64,000 nt of DNA, taken from positions 2,852,001-2,916,000 of the forward strand of contig NC_079236.1 in the NCBI RefSeq assembly GCF_028502605.1. Direction: 5' to 3'. Of the stretch, positions 1 to 10,553 are shown in pieces. This DNA is from Trichoderma breve (Eukaryota; Ascomycota; Sordariomycetes; Hypocreales; Hypocreaceae). A model generated the notes under the pieces. The model did no database searches and was not told the DNA's origin. It was given only the letters and a program-made list of their open reading frames with translations. Numbering within the stretch: position 1 is the first letter of the stretch; every line of letters starts with the position of its first letter. A program made the position numbers and the translations under genes.

Positions 1-2605
1 CTTGTGTGCCCCTGCAAGGTGAAATTTTTGAATCGCCACAAAAAGCCCCGGGGCGTATTGCTTACGAGTACGACTGTGTGTATGAAGATACCTTAGATGA
101 CAAGGCGTGATGTGCCCTGATTGGGGGAACCAGCAGGTACCTGAACGATGGCTGCGAAAAGGCCAGTGCAACAATTGAACTCATGTCGTTCCAGTTCCCC
201 ATTTTGGACACCTCAGTCTAGCGGCAATACGGCGCAGACGTGGTACATGTGAACAATAGGAGGTGCCTGAGTTATGTACTAGAAGAGTACATTAATTCTC
301 CCTATTATCATGATGAATTAAAAGTATTTTTCAAGTATCCTTCAAACAGCACACAAGTATCACGTCGCTGAGAGGAAACGTCCCCCGCCGTGAACCCACT
401 GGCACATTGAGGCTGTGCGACGACTTTCGCGGTACACCCGATGCAGCAACTCTGAGGTTTCCAAGCAAGTTCCAGGTACACACACGCCGTCACCGACGTT
501 TTCCTGCCAGCAGGTTTTGGAATCTGTCCAGACACAATTAATCAGTGACAGACTAAGCATAACCTTTCTTCTCCTCTGTGGCTGAAAGCCTCTTTTTCCT
601 TCTTTTTCTTGTCACTTCCACAGGACTCGGTATTGACTCGGTTTCTTCTCCCATGGGTCCAGCGGCCCTCGACTGGCAGGTATCCGCCGTCCCTCGAGCA
701 ACTCCATCTCGTGCAACATCACATCAACAAAGCTGTCGCATGTCCAATCCATCTCGCACTCCGCACCCCGTAGGGACCTACTCTATCCAGTCGTCAATAC
801 CGTAGCCTGCCATGGGTACATTGCAGAAAGTACAAGTACAAGTTCCGGCAAACTGCATCCCAACCCGGCGGAAATCTCGCCCCGTCAACACACCCCCGTC
901 TCTTCTCGTGGGCGGCTATTATCCTTGGCTTACATAGAACTAGCAGTAGCAGCTTCACCATTCACCTATCCCGCTTCCTGGCCTTCCGAAGCGAGTTCTT
1001 GCATCAAAATCAAACCCCCTCTCGGGAGTGGAAATAATACAAAGCATTCGAAACAATTCAACTAGCGAAATCCTGCAGAACGTAACAGAAGTCCGAATCC
1101 ACTTGTTATCTTCCCCCTCACCCATTCGCCTTTGAGACGGCGGTGCAATGATCCAGCCATGTAAAAGGTGGAGTCTTCTTGGGTTGTCACTGGAGACGAT
1201 TTTCTTGAATCTTCCTTTTGCGCATGATCGCCCGCCACCATAAACTTACGTACGTTGCTCCGTATGCATGTCCAGCCGGGCCATGTGTCCCGATCGCGGT
1301 TTGCCTCGAGGGCTGTGTTATGTTGAAGGGACCGCAAGATGCCGTTTCCAGCTAGGTGGGCTTGTTTGATAGCCCTCGTGCCTGTATCATGGTATGGTAT
1401 GGAGTCGGTGCTACGCCTCAAGCACGAGCCGTGTACGAGCATCCCAGCCCTCGGCGCAATATTCCCCGAACAACGTTTACAAGATGCAATGCCCATGGAA
1501 TCCGCTTACGCTTCCGCCTCACATATATACAATCACCCTGCAGTTGTCGTAGCCTGTCATAATCATAACATCTGCATTAAGCTTTTGACAACAGTACATG
1601 ACAAACTCTAGGCTGAGCGTGAAAGATATCAAACATCAGCCACGCTGTAACCTTAAAAAGCTGCCTCTCTCACTTCCGGCCCATCCAATGGGATGCCTCA
1701 CAAACGTCATTCCGCAGAACAATCACATCGAATGACTAATCCCCTGTATCCTACTCATTCAACAACGCTTCAGCCACACTCAGCACAAACGACTCCCTGT
1801 GGCTGAGCCGTTCAACAACATTCCCAATACATCGTTTGCCTTTTAGAACAACCTCATCTCGCTTAAGCAAATCCCCAACGCCCATTTTTGTTCCTCTTCT
1901 GCATCCAACCTTCAAAAGCCCGGCTTTCATCGTGCCGAACGTGCCGCTTTCCTTTTTCCTTGCTTTTGTGCCCCCTTGTCACTTTTAATCCCAGATCTAG
2001 CCTTGATCCGTTGATGCTTGGGCGCTTGAAAGCTCAGCTCGTTTTTTTGTGTGCTGCTGTCAAAGCGGCGAGGCGCAGCAAGCCTGTGATGATGCGTATC
2101 CTGCCAGGTTGACCACGAGGCGTATGTAAGGAGGCCAATGCCAAATAATTCAAATGTCATTTTTCAATTGCAATTTTGCATTCGGGCTATGTTTGTTTTG
2201 TATAAGGGGGAAAGAGTGCGGAGTACATGTGTGGTAAATCATGAAATGTGAATAGTCTAGTATACAAGGTTGGCTGAGTTGGCCGCGTTCCACGTTTTCA
2301 AGCATGCACACGGCCACCTCTACGGCCTGCCAACCAACGCCGTTCCGAGATCTCGATCAAAGCTTGCCAAGATCAGCCCGGCCGAGTTCCCACTCTCGTC
2401 TTTGCATAACAATATCTCTCAGCCTCACTGCTAAACGCTACATCCCCTCAAAGCTTCATGGGGCAGAATCTCCTCGCCTCTTTCTCCCCCCCTTTCACAC
2501 GTAATAGCGCCAGCCAAGCCTCACTCAGCCCCCCAGCCCAATGGACAATGGAATCTTCAATGTTTCCTGCAAGAGCCATCGCCGGTCTTTCGGTTGTCAT
2601 CCGCT
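1..2605. other. Intergenic, no gene recognised
   Basis: No reading frame here has a recognisable domain or a convincing ATG-plus-splice structure. The right end (about 2,400-2,605) is probably the 3' untranslated region of the minus-strand Phe-tRNA synthetase gene. The left edge may be the untranslated flank of a gene outside the window. I see no tRNA or 5S-like sequence and no transposon ends. Confidence 0.6.
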
Positions 2606-4190
2606 TCACCGTAGTTCAACACCGAGTCTGTCCACCAAGGCTTTCCTCACCCTCTCGTGAATGGCGTTCGTCTCCGCGCCCGTCAGCGTCCGCTCCAGAT
2701 GGCGGTAGACGATGCGGTACGCCACGCTCTTGCGCCCCGTCTTGGGGTGGACAAACTCGTCAATGAGGCTCACGCTCTCGACCTCATCGCCCCCGATGCT
2801 GCGGACCAGCTCCATCACGTCGTTCTCGTGGAAGACGGCCTTGTCGTTGCCGCCCGCCGGGGACGTCGAGCGGATCCAAAACGACACATCTCTGGGGCTG
2901 GGCGGGTGCTTGGAGAAGGGCACAAAGGGCTTTAGCGTGTCCAGGCTGGCTGAGACGCCCGTAAACTGTGACAGGAACCTCTCGTCCTCGGACCAGAAGA
3001 GCCGGATGTCCGGGATCTTAAACAGCAGCATGGCGATGCGGTCGATGCCGATGCCAAAGGCCCAGCCCACCTGCGATGGCACGTTGGCATTGATGTAGAG
3101 CTCCTGCTTGACCACGCCACAGCCCAGCACCTCGAGCCAGTCGCCCGCGTAATACACCTCCAGCTCCCACGACGGGCTGGTAAAGGGAAAGTAAGCCTCC
3201 ACCCACCGCATCCTCAGGGGCTCATCCACAAAGTCCGGGTCGTCTTTGATAGCCGCCGCCTTTGCCCTAGTGAAGATGTCGACCACCATGTTTTCGAGTG
3301 ACCGCTTCAGGTGCTTGCCGAGCGCCTCAGCCTCCGCCGCCGAGTGATGAGCCTCCTGCAGCGGGTTTCGCTCAGGATGCATGGGCGGGTTAGGATCCTC
3401 CACCACCACGTCGTGCTTGGGTAGACGCTCAATATCCTCCATGACCGCCGCGGCAATGTCTCCGTTGGGAACCTTGTTGCGATCCCATGACCGCGCGCCC
3501 TCCATCTGATGGAAGATTGGGTAGTGGCTTCGGTCAATGGCATCTCGTCGATACACGTCCGCCGAGATGAGATAGCCGTCGCTCTCGTTCGCCCTAAAGG
3601 TATCCGCCTGATGTGCGCTGGTGTGTGTCCTCAGCAGTAGCTTCTCATTGAGATAGTACGTGTCGGTAAGGGCCCGTCCAGGGTGATCTGCCGGGAAACC
3701 CAGCGAGTCAAAGTTCTGCTTTGTTGTCACCACGGGGCTGTACTCGTTGTAGTATTTGTACGTTGGCTGCGGGAAGTTGGCCTGGATGATCTGCCGCGTG
3801 ATGGCGATTGGATGGTCATTCTGGAGATGGAGACGCCTTGATGTTTTGGCGACAATATTTTTCGGCACGTTGAACCAAGGCTTCTGTGTGGGATGAGTGG
3901 CTCCTCGAATAGTCACTGTTGATGTTGATGTTGATTCTTTGGGCTCCGTTGAGGTAGCTGGAGAAGTTAGATTCAATGCTTCATCAGAAACCGAAATTGA
4001 GTAGACAGTATTGTATCTCTTCCTTTATTGCCTCATCTTATAACAGGCAATTCGCAGAGTGTGTCTAACCTTCAGAATAAAATCGATAGGTAAATCCCTG
4101 TCGCAACGCTCTTGAGCTCAAAGTGAGCTGCCGGGCTCTGAGTGACGGGCCAAGGCGGCACCGCATGCTTCCTATTCCGACCAATGACAT
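2606..4190 (-). CDS. MSF1: Mitochondrial phenylalanyl-tRNA synthetase (Msf1 type)
   Basis: Charges mitochondrial tRNA-Phe with phenylalanine as a single-chain class II synthetase in the matrix. The main exon (3957-2606) carries the class II core, including the aminoacylation motif around WELEVYYAGDWLEVLGCG, motif 3 (AFGIGIDRIAMLLF), and a C-terminal anticodon-binding FDX-ACB domain (from about FSKHPPSPRDVSFW to the end). The open frame upstream of 3957 has no ATG. I place the start at 4190 in a short first exon (4190-4070) encoding an Arg/Ser-rich, acid-poor leader beginning MSLVGIGSMRCRLGPSLRAR, a typical mitochondrial presequence. The intron 4069-3958 runs from GTTAGA to CTAACTTCTCCAG. An acceptor at 3970 would also keep frame and add four residues. 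Predicted length is 490 aa, close to the yeast enzyme. The family call is secure; the exon 1 border is inferred. Confidence 0.93.
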
Positions 4191-4466
4191 TGTCTAAAAG
4201 AAAAACAAGTACAAAATGCCTGCCTTCAATGCCTCATAGAGAGACAGCCAGAATATGTCCAACACCAATTCAGCCGTGAAAAGCTCACTCTCATCGGCCT
4301 CAAGTTTGGACGTTCTGAGCTCATGCCATCCCACCAACGCCCGCTTAAACGCATATTGTGCCAAGTGGGTGACCCAAAAGAGATCCGGGCTTGTTACCCT
4401 GGAGCTAGGCCTAAGGGCTGGCTTCATATCCACATTCTGCTTCATCGCCTCAACATCAATCGGATT

Positions 4467-4564
4467 GGCGAGATGGCCGAGTTGGTTATGGCGTCAGGTT
4501 AAGGCTACCTTAACAGCAATTCCTGGTGGAGCAATCCGCGTGGGTTCGAGTCCCACTCTCGTCA
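4467..4564 (+). tRNA. tRNA-Leu (anticodon AAG) with intron
   Basis: A class II tRNA with long variable arm folds cleanly. The acceptor arm GGCGAGA pairs with TCTCGTC (one G-U), with discriminator A at 4564. The D arm follows GCCGAGTTGG, the anticodon stem is TCAGG/CCTGG, and the T arm is GTGGG-TTCGAGT-CCCAC. The anticodon AAG lies at 4501-4503. A 16-nt intron (about 4505-4520) sits one base 3' of the anticodon, the canonical nuclear position. It contains CTTAA, which can pair with the anticodon loop as in other eukaryotic pre-tRNAs. It reads CUU leucine codons (and others after A34-to-I editing, the job of the Tad2/Tad3 enzyme whose Tad3 subunit is encoded at 22.7 kb). Confidence 0.95.
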
Positions 4565-4932
4565 GATTCATTTTTTGTCATTCAACGACGAATGGTGACC
4601 ATTACATTGTTTTCCTTTTTTTTTTGTATGTGTAATATGTAGATAGTATAAGTGTGCCTTTAAACGATAGAAACCTCCCGATAGTATTTTGTAGAGTTCA
4701 TATGTACAAATCCAATCTCAAATATGATGGCCTACCTATAAATCATAACCCAGATGCTATGCAATCCGTACCTGACTCCGAACAATGCAATCAAACGCCA
4801 GTCATAAACAATTCATGAGTCATGCTCGTGGCCTCCAACCAAGACTCACTTAACCTAGATTCAAGTTAAACACTTGAGGTTCCGAGTATAACAGTCTCAT
4901 GTCAGCCGAGTGATTATCCCGACCGTCATCAC
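4565..4932. other. Intergenic between tRNA-Leu and F-box gene
   Basis: Short AT-richer spacer. It holds the Pol III terminator of the tRNA gene and probably the 3' untranslated region of the minus-strand F-box gene. Nothing else is seen. Confidence 0.6.
4571..4576 (+). terminator. RNA polymerase III T-run terminator
   Basis: Six consecutive T residues begin 7 nt after the last base of the tRNA-Leu gene, the usual distance for Pol III termination. Confidence 0.85.
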
Positions 4933-5991
4933 TTAGTACTGGGAAGCATCTCGCTTGATGATGGCCTCGAGAACACCCTCTGGGCTAGACGCCCACATTT
5001 TCTGCGCATGTGCACAAATCTTAAAGTGCTTCAAGAAGTTGTCTCGCGAAAACACCCTGTCCCACGGAGCGGTTGTCGCTCTCGACGGAGCCTGCCCGGG
5101 AGCCTGCCCGGCAATACTCCTCTCACAGCCGGCACATGATATTCCATACTCGACCGTCCGGGCCCGCGGATCATAGTACGGCAGTTCGCACGACGCCATG
5201 AAATTGTGGATTGGGTCCCAAAAGGGCTGATGCTGGGAGCGTGCCGCGCTCGTGTCCAGCCGATCGCCGAATTCCTTCATGGCAGGGAAATAAGGCACCA
5301 GCTTGACACGGCCTCTCTGGTAAGACTTCTCCATCGAGTACAGTCCCGTGGTGTAGATTCCCGGCAGTGCTTGGAACGACCGTTGCCGGCCGACTTCCGC
5401 GCGGGTGAGCCGAAACAGTCTCCGTACTTCGGCCACCGTCACCATCCTCGTCTCCGGATCCTCCTCGATACACTCGAAGCAGCAGCGGATCCACGTCGGC
5501 AGAAAGACAAAGCCGCCAAACTTTCCGCAAAAGGTGCAGTCCTGAGAACACAGCACTCGGTAGAAGTCCAGCAGGGTGACGTGAGCCGCGAGCTTCATCC
5601 GCAACAGCGCACAGTAAGCCGTCAGGCCGTAAGACACGGCGGCCTTGTACTCTTTCAGGGAATCAACGATTTGCCGCGCCCGGAGGTTGACCCGACGAAG
5701 GTCAAAGAGCGCTTGCATGTCCATCTGACGGAGAGCCTGCAACAGTAATTCCACCGGCAGCCGATCAAGGTCACCCAAGCCCGCCCGAGAGACGATGGAC
5801 GACGTCAAGATGGACGACCGCACTTTGGAATGGTCGCTGGGCCAGACATGGACAACAGACATGCCATAATCTCGTCGGTGATAGCCTGTAGTCCGGATAA
5901 TGGCGTCATCCTGCTCCCTCTGTAGCATTTCACGGGTCGTCTTTCGTGACGGATGGGAGAGCGGGTGGAATGCTGAACCGACGTAGGCCAT
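4933..5991 (-). CDS. F-box protein with Cys-rich C-terminal modules
   Basis: Probable substrate receptor of an SCF ubiquitin ligase. From the first in-frame ATG (5991) the protein is 352 aa; the open frame runs a few codons further but only to a GTG. An F-box-like segment starts at about residue 72 (LGDLDRLPVELLLQALRQMD) and continues through the ALFDLRRVNLRARQ helix, typical of fungal F-box proteins. It is followed by CTFCGKFGG, then WIRCCFEC, a CxxC...CCxxC pair that probably binds zinc. Near the C-terminus a second set (CAGCE, then HFKICAHAQ) could form another zinc site. No leucine-rich repeats, WD or kelch repeats are visible, so the substrate is unknown. This layout is common in fungal F-box proteins of unknown target. 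It is transcribed divergently from the carrier gene at 6,952. Confidence 0.8.
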   Translation of the reverse strand: MAYVGSAFHPLSHPSRKTTREMLQREQDDAIIRTTGYHRRDYGMSVVHVWPSDHSKVRSSILTSSIVSRAGLGDLDRLPVELLLQALRQMDMQALFDLRRVNLRARQIVDSLKEYKAAVSYGLTAYCALLRMKLAAHVTLLDFYRVLCSQDCTFCGKFGGFVFLPTWIRCCFECIEEDPETRMVTVAEVRRLFRLTRAEVGRQRSFQALPGIYTTGLYSMEKSYQRGRVKLVPYFPAMKEFGDRLDTSAARSQHQPFWDPIHNFMASCELPYYDPRARTVEYGISCAGCERSIAGQAPGQAPSRATTAPWDRVFSRDNFLKHFKICAHAQKMWASSPEGVLEAIIKRDASQY

Positions 5992-6951
5992 GTCTTGTCT
6001 CTTTTCTTCTTCTACCACTCATTCAATCATCCAAGATGTAAATTCAATTCACAGCACAAGCATAATGTCAAAAATAGCGGAGCAGCACAATCAACGAATG
6101 AAAGCGACGGGGCAAGACGAGCACAAACACAGGCATAAGGAGTAGAGAAGAAAAAAAATCAGATGCAAGAGAACGGGGGGCCCGAGAGCCGTGGAACAAG
6201 TTTGGCTCTCCCCCCGCCAGGTCTTGCTTTCACCGACTTGCCTATTTGACACGGGCTTCCCATACGTAATAATGCATCAGGACATGATTTCAACATACCA
6301 CTCGCGCCTGCAGGGAGCAGTGCCACGAGCTTGTTAGCACGCTGCTAGTAATCTAACGGATTAGCACATGCATGCATTGCAAAATCCCATCAGAATACCT
6401 GTAAATTGTAATGAATGACATGCAACCATTGAATCCAGCTGCGACGTCCTCACCGCCTTTCGGCCCCGGGCGGCTGCGTTTTCTGCCACGCCGACGTCAA
6501 CGGACGGCTGCAAATTAGCCGATCTGGATAAGAAAAATCTACGGGGCTGATAAAGTTGCTCCGTTTAAGTGCCAGCAGAATCAGACAATCCTCCAAGTAT
6601 TTCCAATCAATTCACCAAGCTTGCAGTTAAGCTGTGCCGGCTTCGCTCCCTCGCCGTTTGTTCCTTTTGCGCCCGTCAGATCTCATCCCCCCTTCTTCCT
6701 TGCTACCGCTACCCGGCTCCAGTTTTCGGATATCGTGGGAAAGGAGAAGAAAAAAGCAGCTGAGGAAAAAAAAAGAACGGGGAACTAGGGGTTGCGGAAA
6801 CAAGTACAAAAACCCCGACCCAGAAACTCGGAAATAAGGGAAGAAATATATCTTGAATGCTTCCTCAGCGGAATGTCCCTTCCGTAGCTCTCTGTCGCCT
6901 CTGTCGTTCATTGAACCCTCTCGACTCGACACTGTTGCGCAACCGGCAACG
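5992..6951. other. Divergent intergenic region, F-box gene / carrier gene
   Basis: Shared upstream region for the minus-strand F-box gene and the plus-strand dicarboxylate carrier. An ATG at 6853 is in frame with the carrier and without a stop. It could add 33 residues to that protein, but the added stretch shows no conservation that I recognise. No other gene is seen. Confidence 0.55.
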
Positions 6952-8223
6952 ATGACCTCAGCATCTGCAGTTCAGGCGGCCGAGCCGCAGCAGCTGCAAG
7001 CCGAAAAGAAGAAGAAGCTGAGAGCGCCGGCCGTTCGGTATCCCTTCTGGTTTGGAGGAAGCGCAAGCAGCTTGGCCGCCTGCGTTACGCATCCATTGGA
7101 CTTGAGTATGTGTGCCTTTTGCCTCCTTTTTTTTTTTTTTTTTCTTTTTTTGGATTCTCGTCTTTGCTGCTGCTGCGCCCTTCCAATTCCCGTGCTGACC
7201 CAGTTATAATACAATAGTCAAGGTACGGCATTTTGAGATGTGACCCCAATTGCATCCGCCGATGTTCGGCGCAACCCCCCAGTCGCGATATTCCATGTCC
7301 CAAGTTTTTGAGAAAAAAGCTTCATGTGAAACAAAGGGTTTACCTTCTTCTTCTTCTAACTCTCTCGAAACCAGGTCCGCCTGCAAACTCGCAAACCCGA
7401 TGCGCCCAAGTCCATGAGCGGCACCTTTGTCCACGTCGTGAAAAACGATGGACCGCTCGGCCTCTACAGCGGCATCTCGGCGTCGCTGCTCCGCCAGCTC
7501 ACGTACTCAACCGCTCGGTTCGGCATCTACGAGGAGGTCAAGCAGCGCTACATCCGGAGCCATGGCGGCAAGGAGCCGTCGTTCCCCGCGCTGATAGCCA
7601 TGGCCGTCGGCTCGGGTTTCGTCGGCGGCATTGCCGGCAACTTTGCCGATGTGATCAACGTGCGCATGCAGCACGACGCCGCCCTGCCGCCGGCCGAGCG
7701 CCGCAACTATAAGCATGCCATCGACGGCATGGTCCGCATGGCCAGGGAGGAGGGCGCCCTGAGCTGGTTCCGCGGCTGGCTGCCCAACAGCTGCCGCGCC
7801 GCCGTCATGACCGCCGGCCAGCTCGCCACGTACGACACCTTCAAGCGCCTGCTGCTGGACTACACCCCGATGGGCGACTCCCTCACCACGCACTTCACTG
7901 CGTCCTTCCTGGCCGGCCTGGCTGCTGCCACGGCAACGAGCCCCATCGACGTCATCAAGACTCGTGTCATGTCCACGTCGCACAAGCAAGGCATCCTGCA
8001 TCTTGTAAGAGACATCAACAGAGCCGAGGGTATCCGCTGGATGTTCAAGGGCTGGGTGCCCAGCTTCCTGCGGCTTGGTCCGTAAGTCGACAAAGAAACC
8101 TGCTCCCTGTTTGTTCCCCCATCCACTGACCTCGATAGACACACTATTTGTACATTCGTCTTCCTAGAGATGCACCGCAAGGTATATAGAAAGGTAAAAG
8201 GCTTGGATGAGAAAGCCACATAG
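6952..8223 (+). CDS. DIC1: Mitochondrial dicarboxylate carrier (SLC25/Dic1 family)
   Basis: Inner-membrane exchanger of malate/succinate for phosphate, feeding the TCA cycle and gluconeogenesis. Four exons: 6952-7105, a 5-nt exon 7218-7222, 7375-8081 and 8139-8223, giving 316 aa. Three carrier repeats are visible. The first signature PLDLIK is at residues 48-53, the second is degenerate (NFADVINVRM), and the third is SPIDVIKTR. The 5-nt exon TCAAG supplies the Ile-Lys of the first signature. Joining exons 1 and 3 directly would shift frame, so it is required. Introns show GTATGT/GTACGG/GTAAGT donors and CTGAC or CTAAC branch points. The start at 6952 was chosen because translation then begins 47 residues before the first signature; an upstream in-frame ATG (6853) is possible. 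The DIC call rests on the YPFWFGGSA start and NVRMQHD in repeat 2. The exact substrate is inferred from the family. Confidence 0.9.
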
Positions 8224-8781
8224 ACAAACCGGCAGGCGACAATGCTTTGGGTAAGGGGAGAGACAAGGCGAAAAAAAAAGCAATCAATCCAATGAGTGAG
8301 TGATGGGTGACGGGTTTGTATAAAAAATGCGGGCGGCGTTTTGATAGATTTCTCGGCGGTTGTTTCACCTCGGCATTTTTCTGTTTCCTTTCATCTTTCC
8401 TTCACTTTTCTGCTGTCCTTCGATTCGCATTTTGTATTTTCTTGACGAGACAAAAACCACACTCACATCACCAGGGGCCGTGGCGCCCCTGACTCTTTCT
8501 GGACATATCCATACATAGACAAGTAGGTAGAATGAACAAACGACTGGCAAGAGGGTATCCATGGATATTATTTCAGAGTGTCTGCTTTTGTTTTGCTTTT
8601 TGCTTACATTCCTTTTTTTTTCTCGGTTTTCAGAAATAGAATCCGACTCACCTCTCTAATTAATACGCTGTTGGCCCCCAAAATATTGTACAATCCAGAA
8701 GCGTGAAATCATCCTTGCTCATGCGAGATAAGAAAAATCAAAAAAAGGTTCCCAGTCATCCCATCAAACGCCCTCATCCGT
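8224..8781. other. Convergent 3' flanks of DIC1 and RPB3
   Basis: Only AT- and T-rich untranslated sequence between two convergent genes. No open frame of interest. Confidence 0.6.
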
Positions 8782-10044
8782 TTACTGCCAAGAGTTGCCC
8801 TGGCTATAAGGTCCTGATCCGTATCCTGCATTCGAGCCGCCCGCCGCAGAGCCACCATACGACGTCGAGCTGCCGCCATAAGCCGTGCCATTTCCGTAGG
8901 CCGTTGCGCTGCCGCCGTATGAAGTGCCGCCTCCATAGGCAGTGTTTCCACCGCCGTATGCCGTATTGTTTCCGTATGGAGTTGTGTATCCGCCGTCCTG
9001 CCAAGGTGTTGTGCCGCCATCCATGTTCATATCGGGACTTCGGGGGCCGTCCATGTCGGTATCGTCGCCACCGTATTTTCTGGGATCCAGTCCCTTTAGC
9101 AGCCCTCCAATCTTTTGCTGCAATACCCGAATGCCTCCTTGAATAATCAAATCCGGCTCCATGGTTCCTGATGCCTCAACTTCGAAGTAGAATCGGTTCG
9201 GCACTGCGTCATAGTCAAAGGGCTCGCCTTCTTGAAGGGGTTCCTCCCACTGAGCGTATTTGCTCTTGGGCCTAGAGCACATGTTAGATTGCCACCCAGA
9301 CCGCCACCTCGGAAAAAGATTGTCTGCTTACCATTCCTTCTCCGGGTCAGTATTGTTTTCAAACCACATGTCGAGATGGTGCAGCTTGTTGTGAGGGTCG
9401 TATTCGAAGCCAACTGCGGACGTCGGCATCCACTTTGCATGCTCCTTTGCAATGCCCTTCTTCGCAATACACGTAATCTTGAGCTCCTGATCCTTTCGCA
9501 GCTTGGCAATCAAGCACCCCAGACCCTCCGGATCCGTAATGATGGGAGTTCCAACCGAATTCGCATGACGTCCATCAGCAACCAAATCCCGAGCATAGAC
9601 CTTCATGATTTCGTCGCTTGTGCACTTTGCGTGCAGCGTGAGGCTGACACTGCATTGCTCGCAGTACTGTTCACAGTCGCAGTCACGGGAATAGTTGAGT
9701 TCGTTGACCCCCTTGGAGTCGAGAGGAATTAGGCCAAGTCGATGTGCGATGAACTCGTCGGCCAAGACAGAGCTGTTGACCTCGATTTCTACCAAGTCGA
9801 TGGCGATTGTCGGCACTTCGGCCTGGATGATTCGTCGCAGGGCGTTGGCGAACGGCAGATTCGTTCTTGAGAGCTCAAAGTCCACGCGTGTGCTATCGGC
9901 CTGGAGTACGGTAAAAAACAAAAACAGTCAGGCCAATACTCAACTAATGCAACCCATGAGAGTCTTTCATACCGCTGAAATCTTGACCTGGGGCTGCTCG
10001 GGCTCCCCGTCCATAGCCATCGGATCATAATGCAAGGCATCCAT
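8782..10044 (-). CDS. RPB3: RNA polymerase II subunit RPB3
   Basis: Alpha-like assembly subunit of RNA polymerase II that pairs with Rpb11. Three exons: 10044-9973, 9900-9332 and 9271-8782, giving 376 aa. Exon 1 encodes MDALHYDPMAMDG and ends in QVKISA. Exon 2 holds the alpha-motif core (ELSRTNLPFANALRRIIQAE), the Rpb3 zinc loop CDCEQYCEQC and the hallmark RLGLIPLDS. Exon 3 opens with the conserved PKSKYAQWEEP. After the conserved fold (about residue 305) comes a tail of roughly 60 residues made almost wholly of short Tyr-Gly units such as TAYGGG and TSYGG. The first start codon gives a conserved N-terminus. It is divergent from SOF1 across about 510 bp. Confidence 0.95.
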
Positions 10045-10553
10045 CCTGACGAAAAAGCTGGCCGGACTCCGGCGCACGAAGGGCAATAAAGTTGGATTGG
10101 TTCGATTATGTTTCCCGATTCAAGCGTTAAAGAAAGCAAGGATAAGAAATATGCAAAAGCTTGCCGTGATGAGGGGGGCAGACTTTGATAACAAAGTGCC
10201 GTTAAGAGAAAGTGAAGTAGAGTTGAGAAGCCAGCAGTTCCATGCGCAGTGTTGAGAACGCGCCCGCCATATCGATTAGGAGCAAAGTGAGCCGGAGTAT
10301 TAGTAATTCCGCCTCTTATCGGAACCTCCCCAGCATCGCGATAACGAAAAAAAAGTTCTCCCCGCGAAAGCAATTGAAAACTACAAGCCAGCAGCAGCAA
10401 TTGGAGAAGTGCTAATTTTCTGTAGCTTTTGACCTCTTGATAAAAATTCAGATGCCTCCCAGTTGCGCCATCCACCAACTACCAACCCTAAGCTGAATAC
10501 CATCACAAACAGCAATTGCATAGAAAATTAGCAAAAAAATAAAAACGCCAAAC
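10045..10553. promoter_or_regulatory. Putative bidirectional promoter RPB3 / SOF1
   Basis: The 509-bp gap separates the divergent start codons of rpb3 (-) and sof1 (+), two growth-linked genes (mRNA synthesis and ribosome biogenesis). The interval is AT-rich towards both start codons. No individual factor site is claimed; shared control is an inference from the arrangement. Confidence 0.5.

Noticed and set aside
7507..8142. 211-codon frame antisense to the dicarboxylate carrier
   Set aside because: Shadow of the carrier exon; no domain and no proper start.
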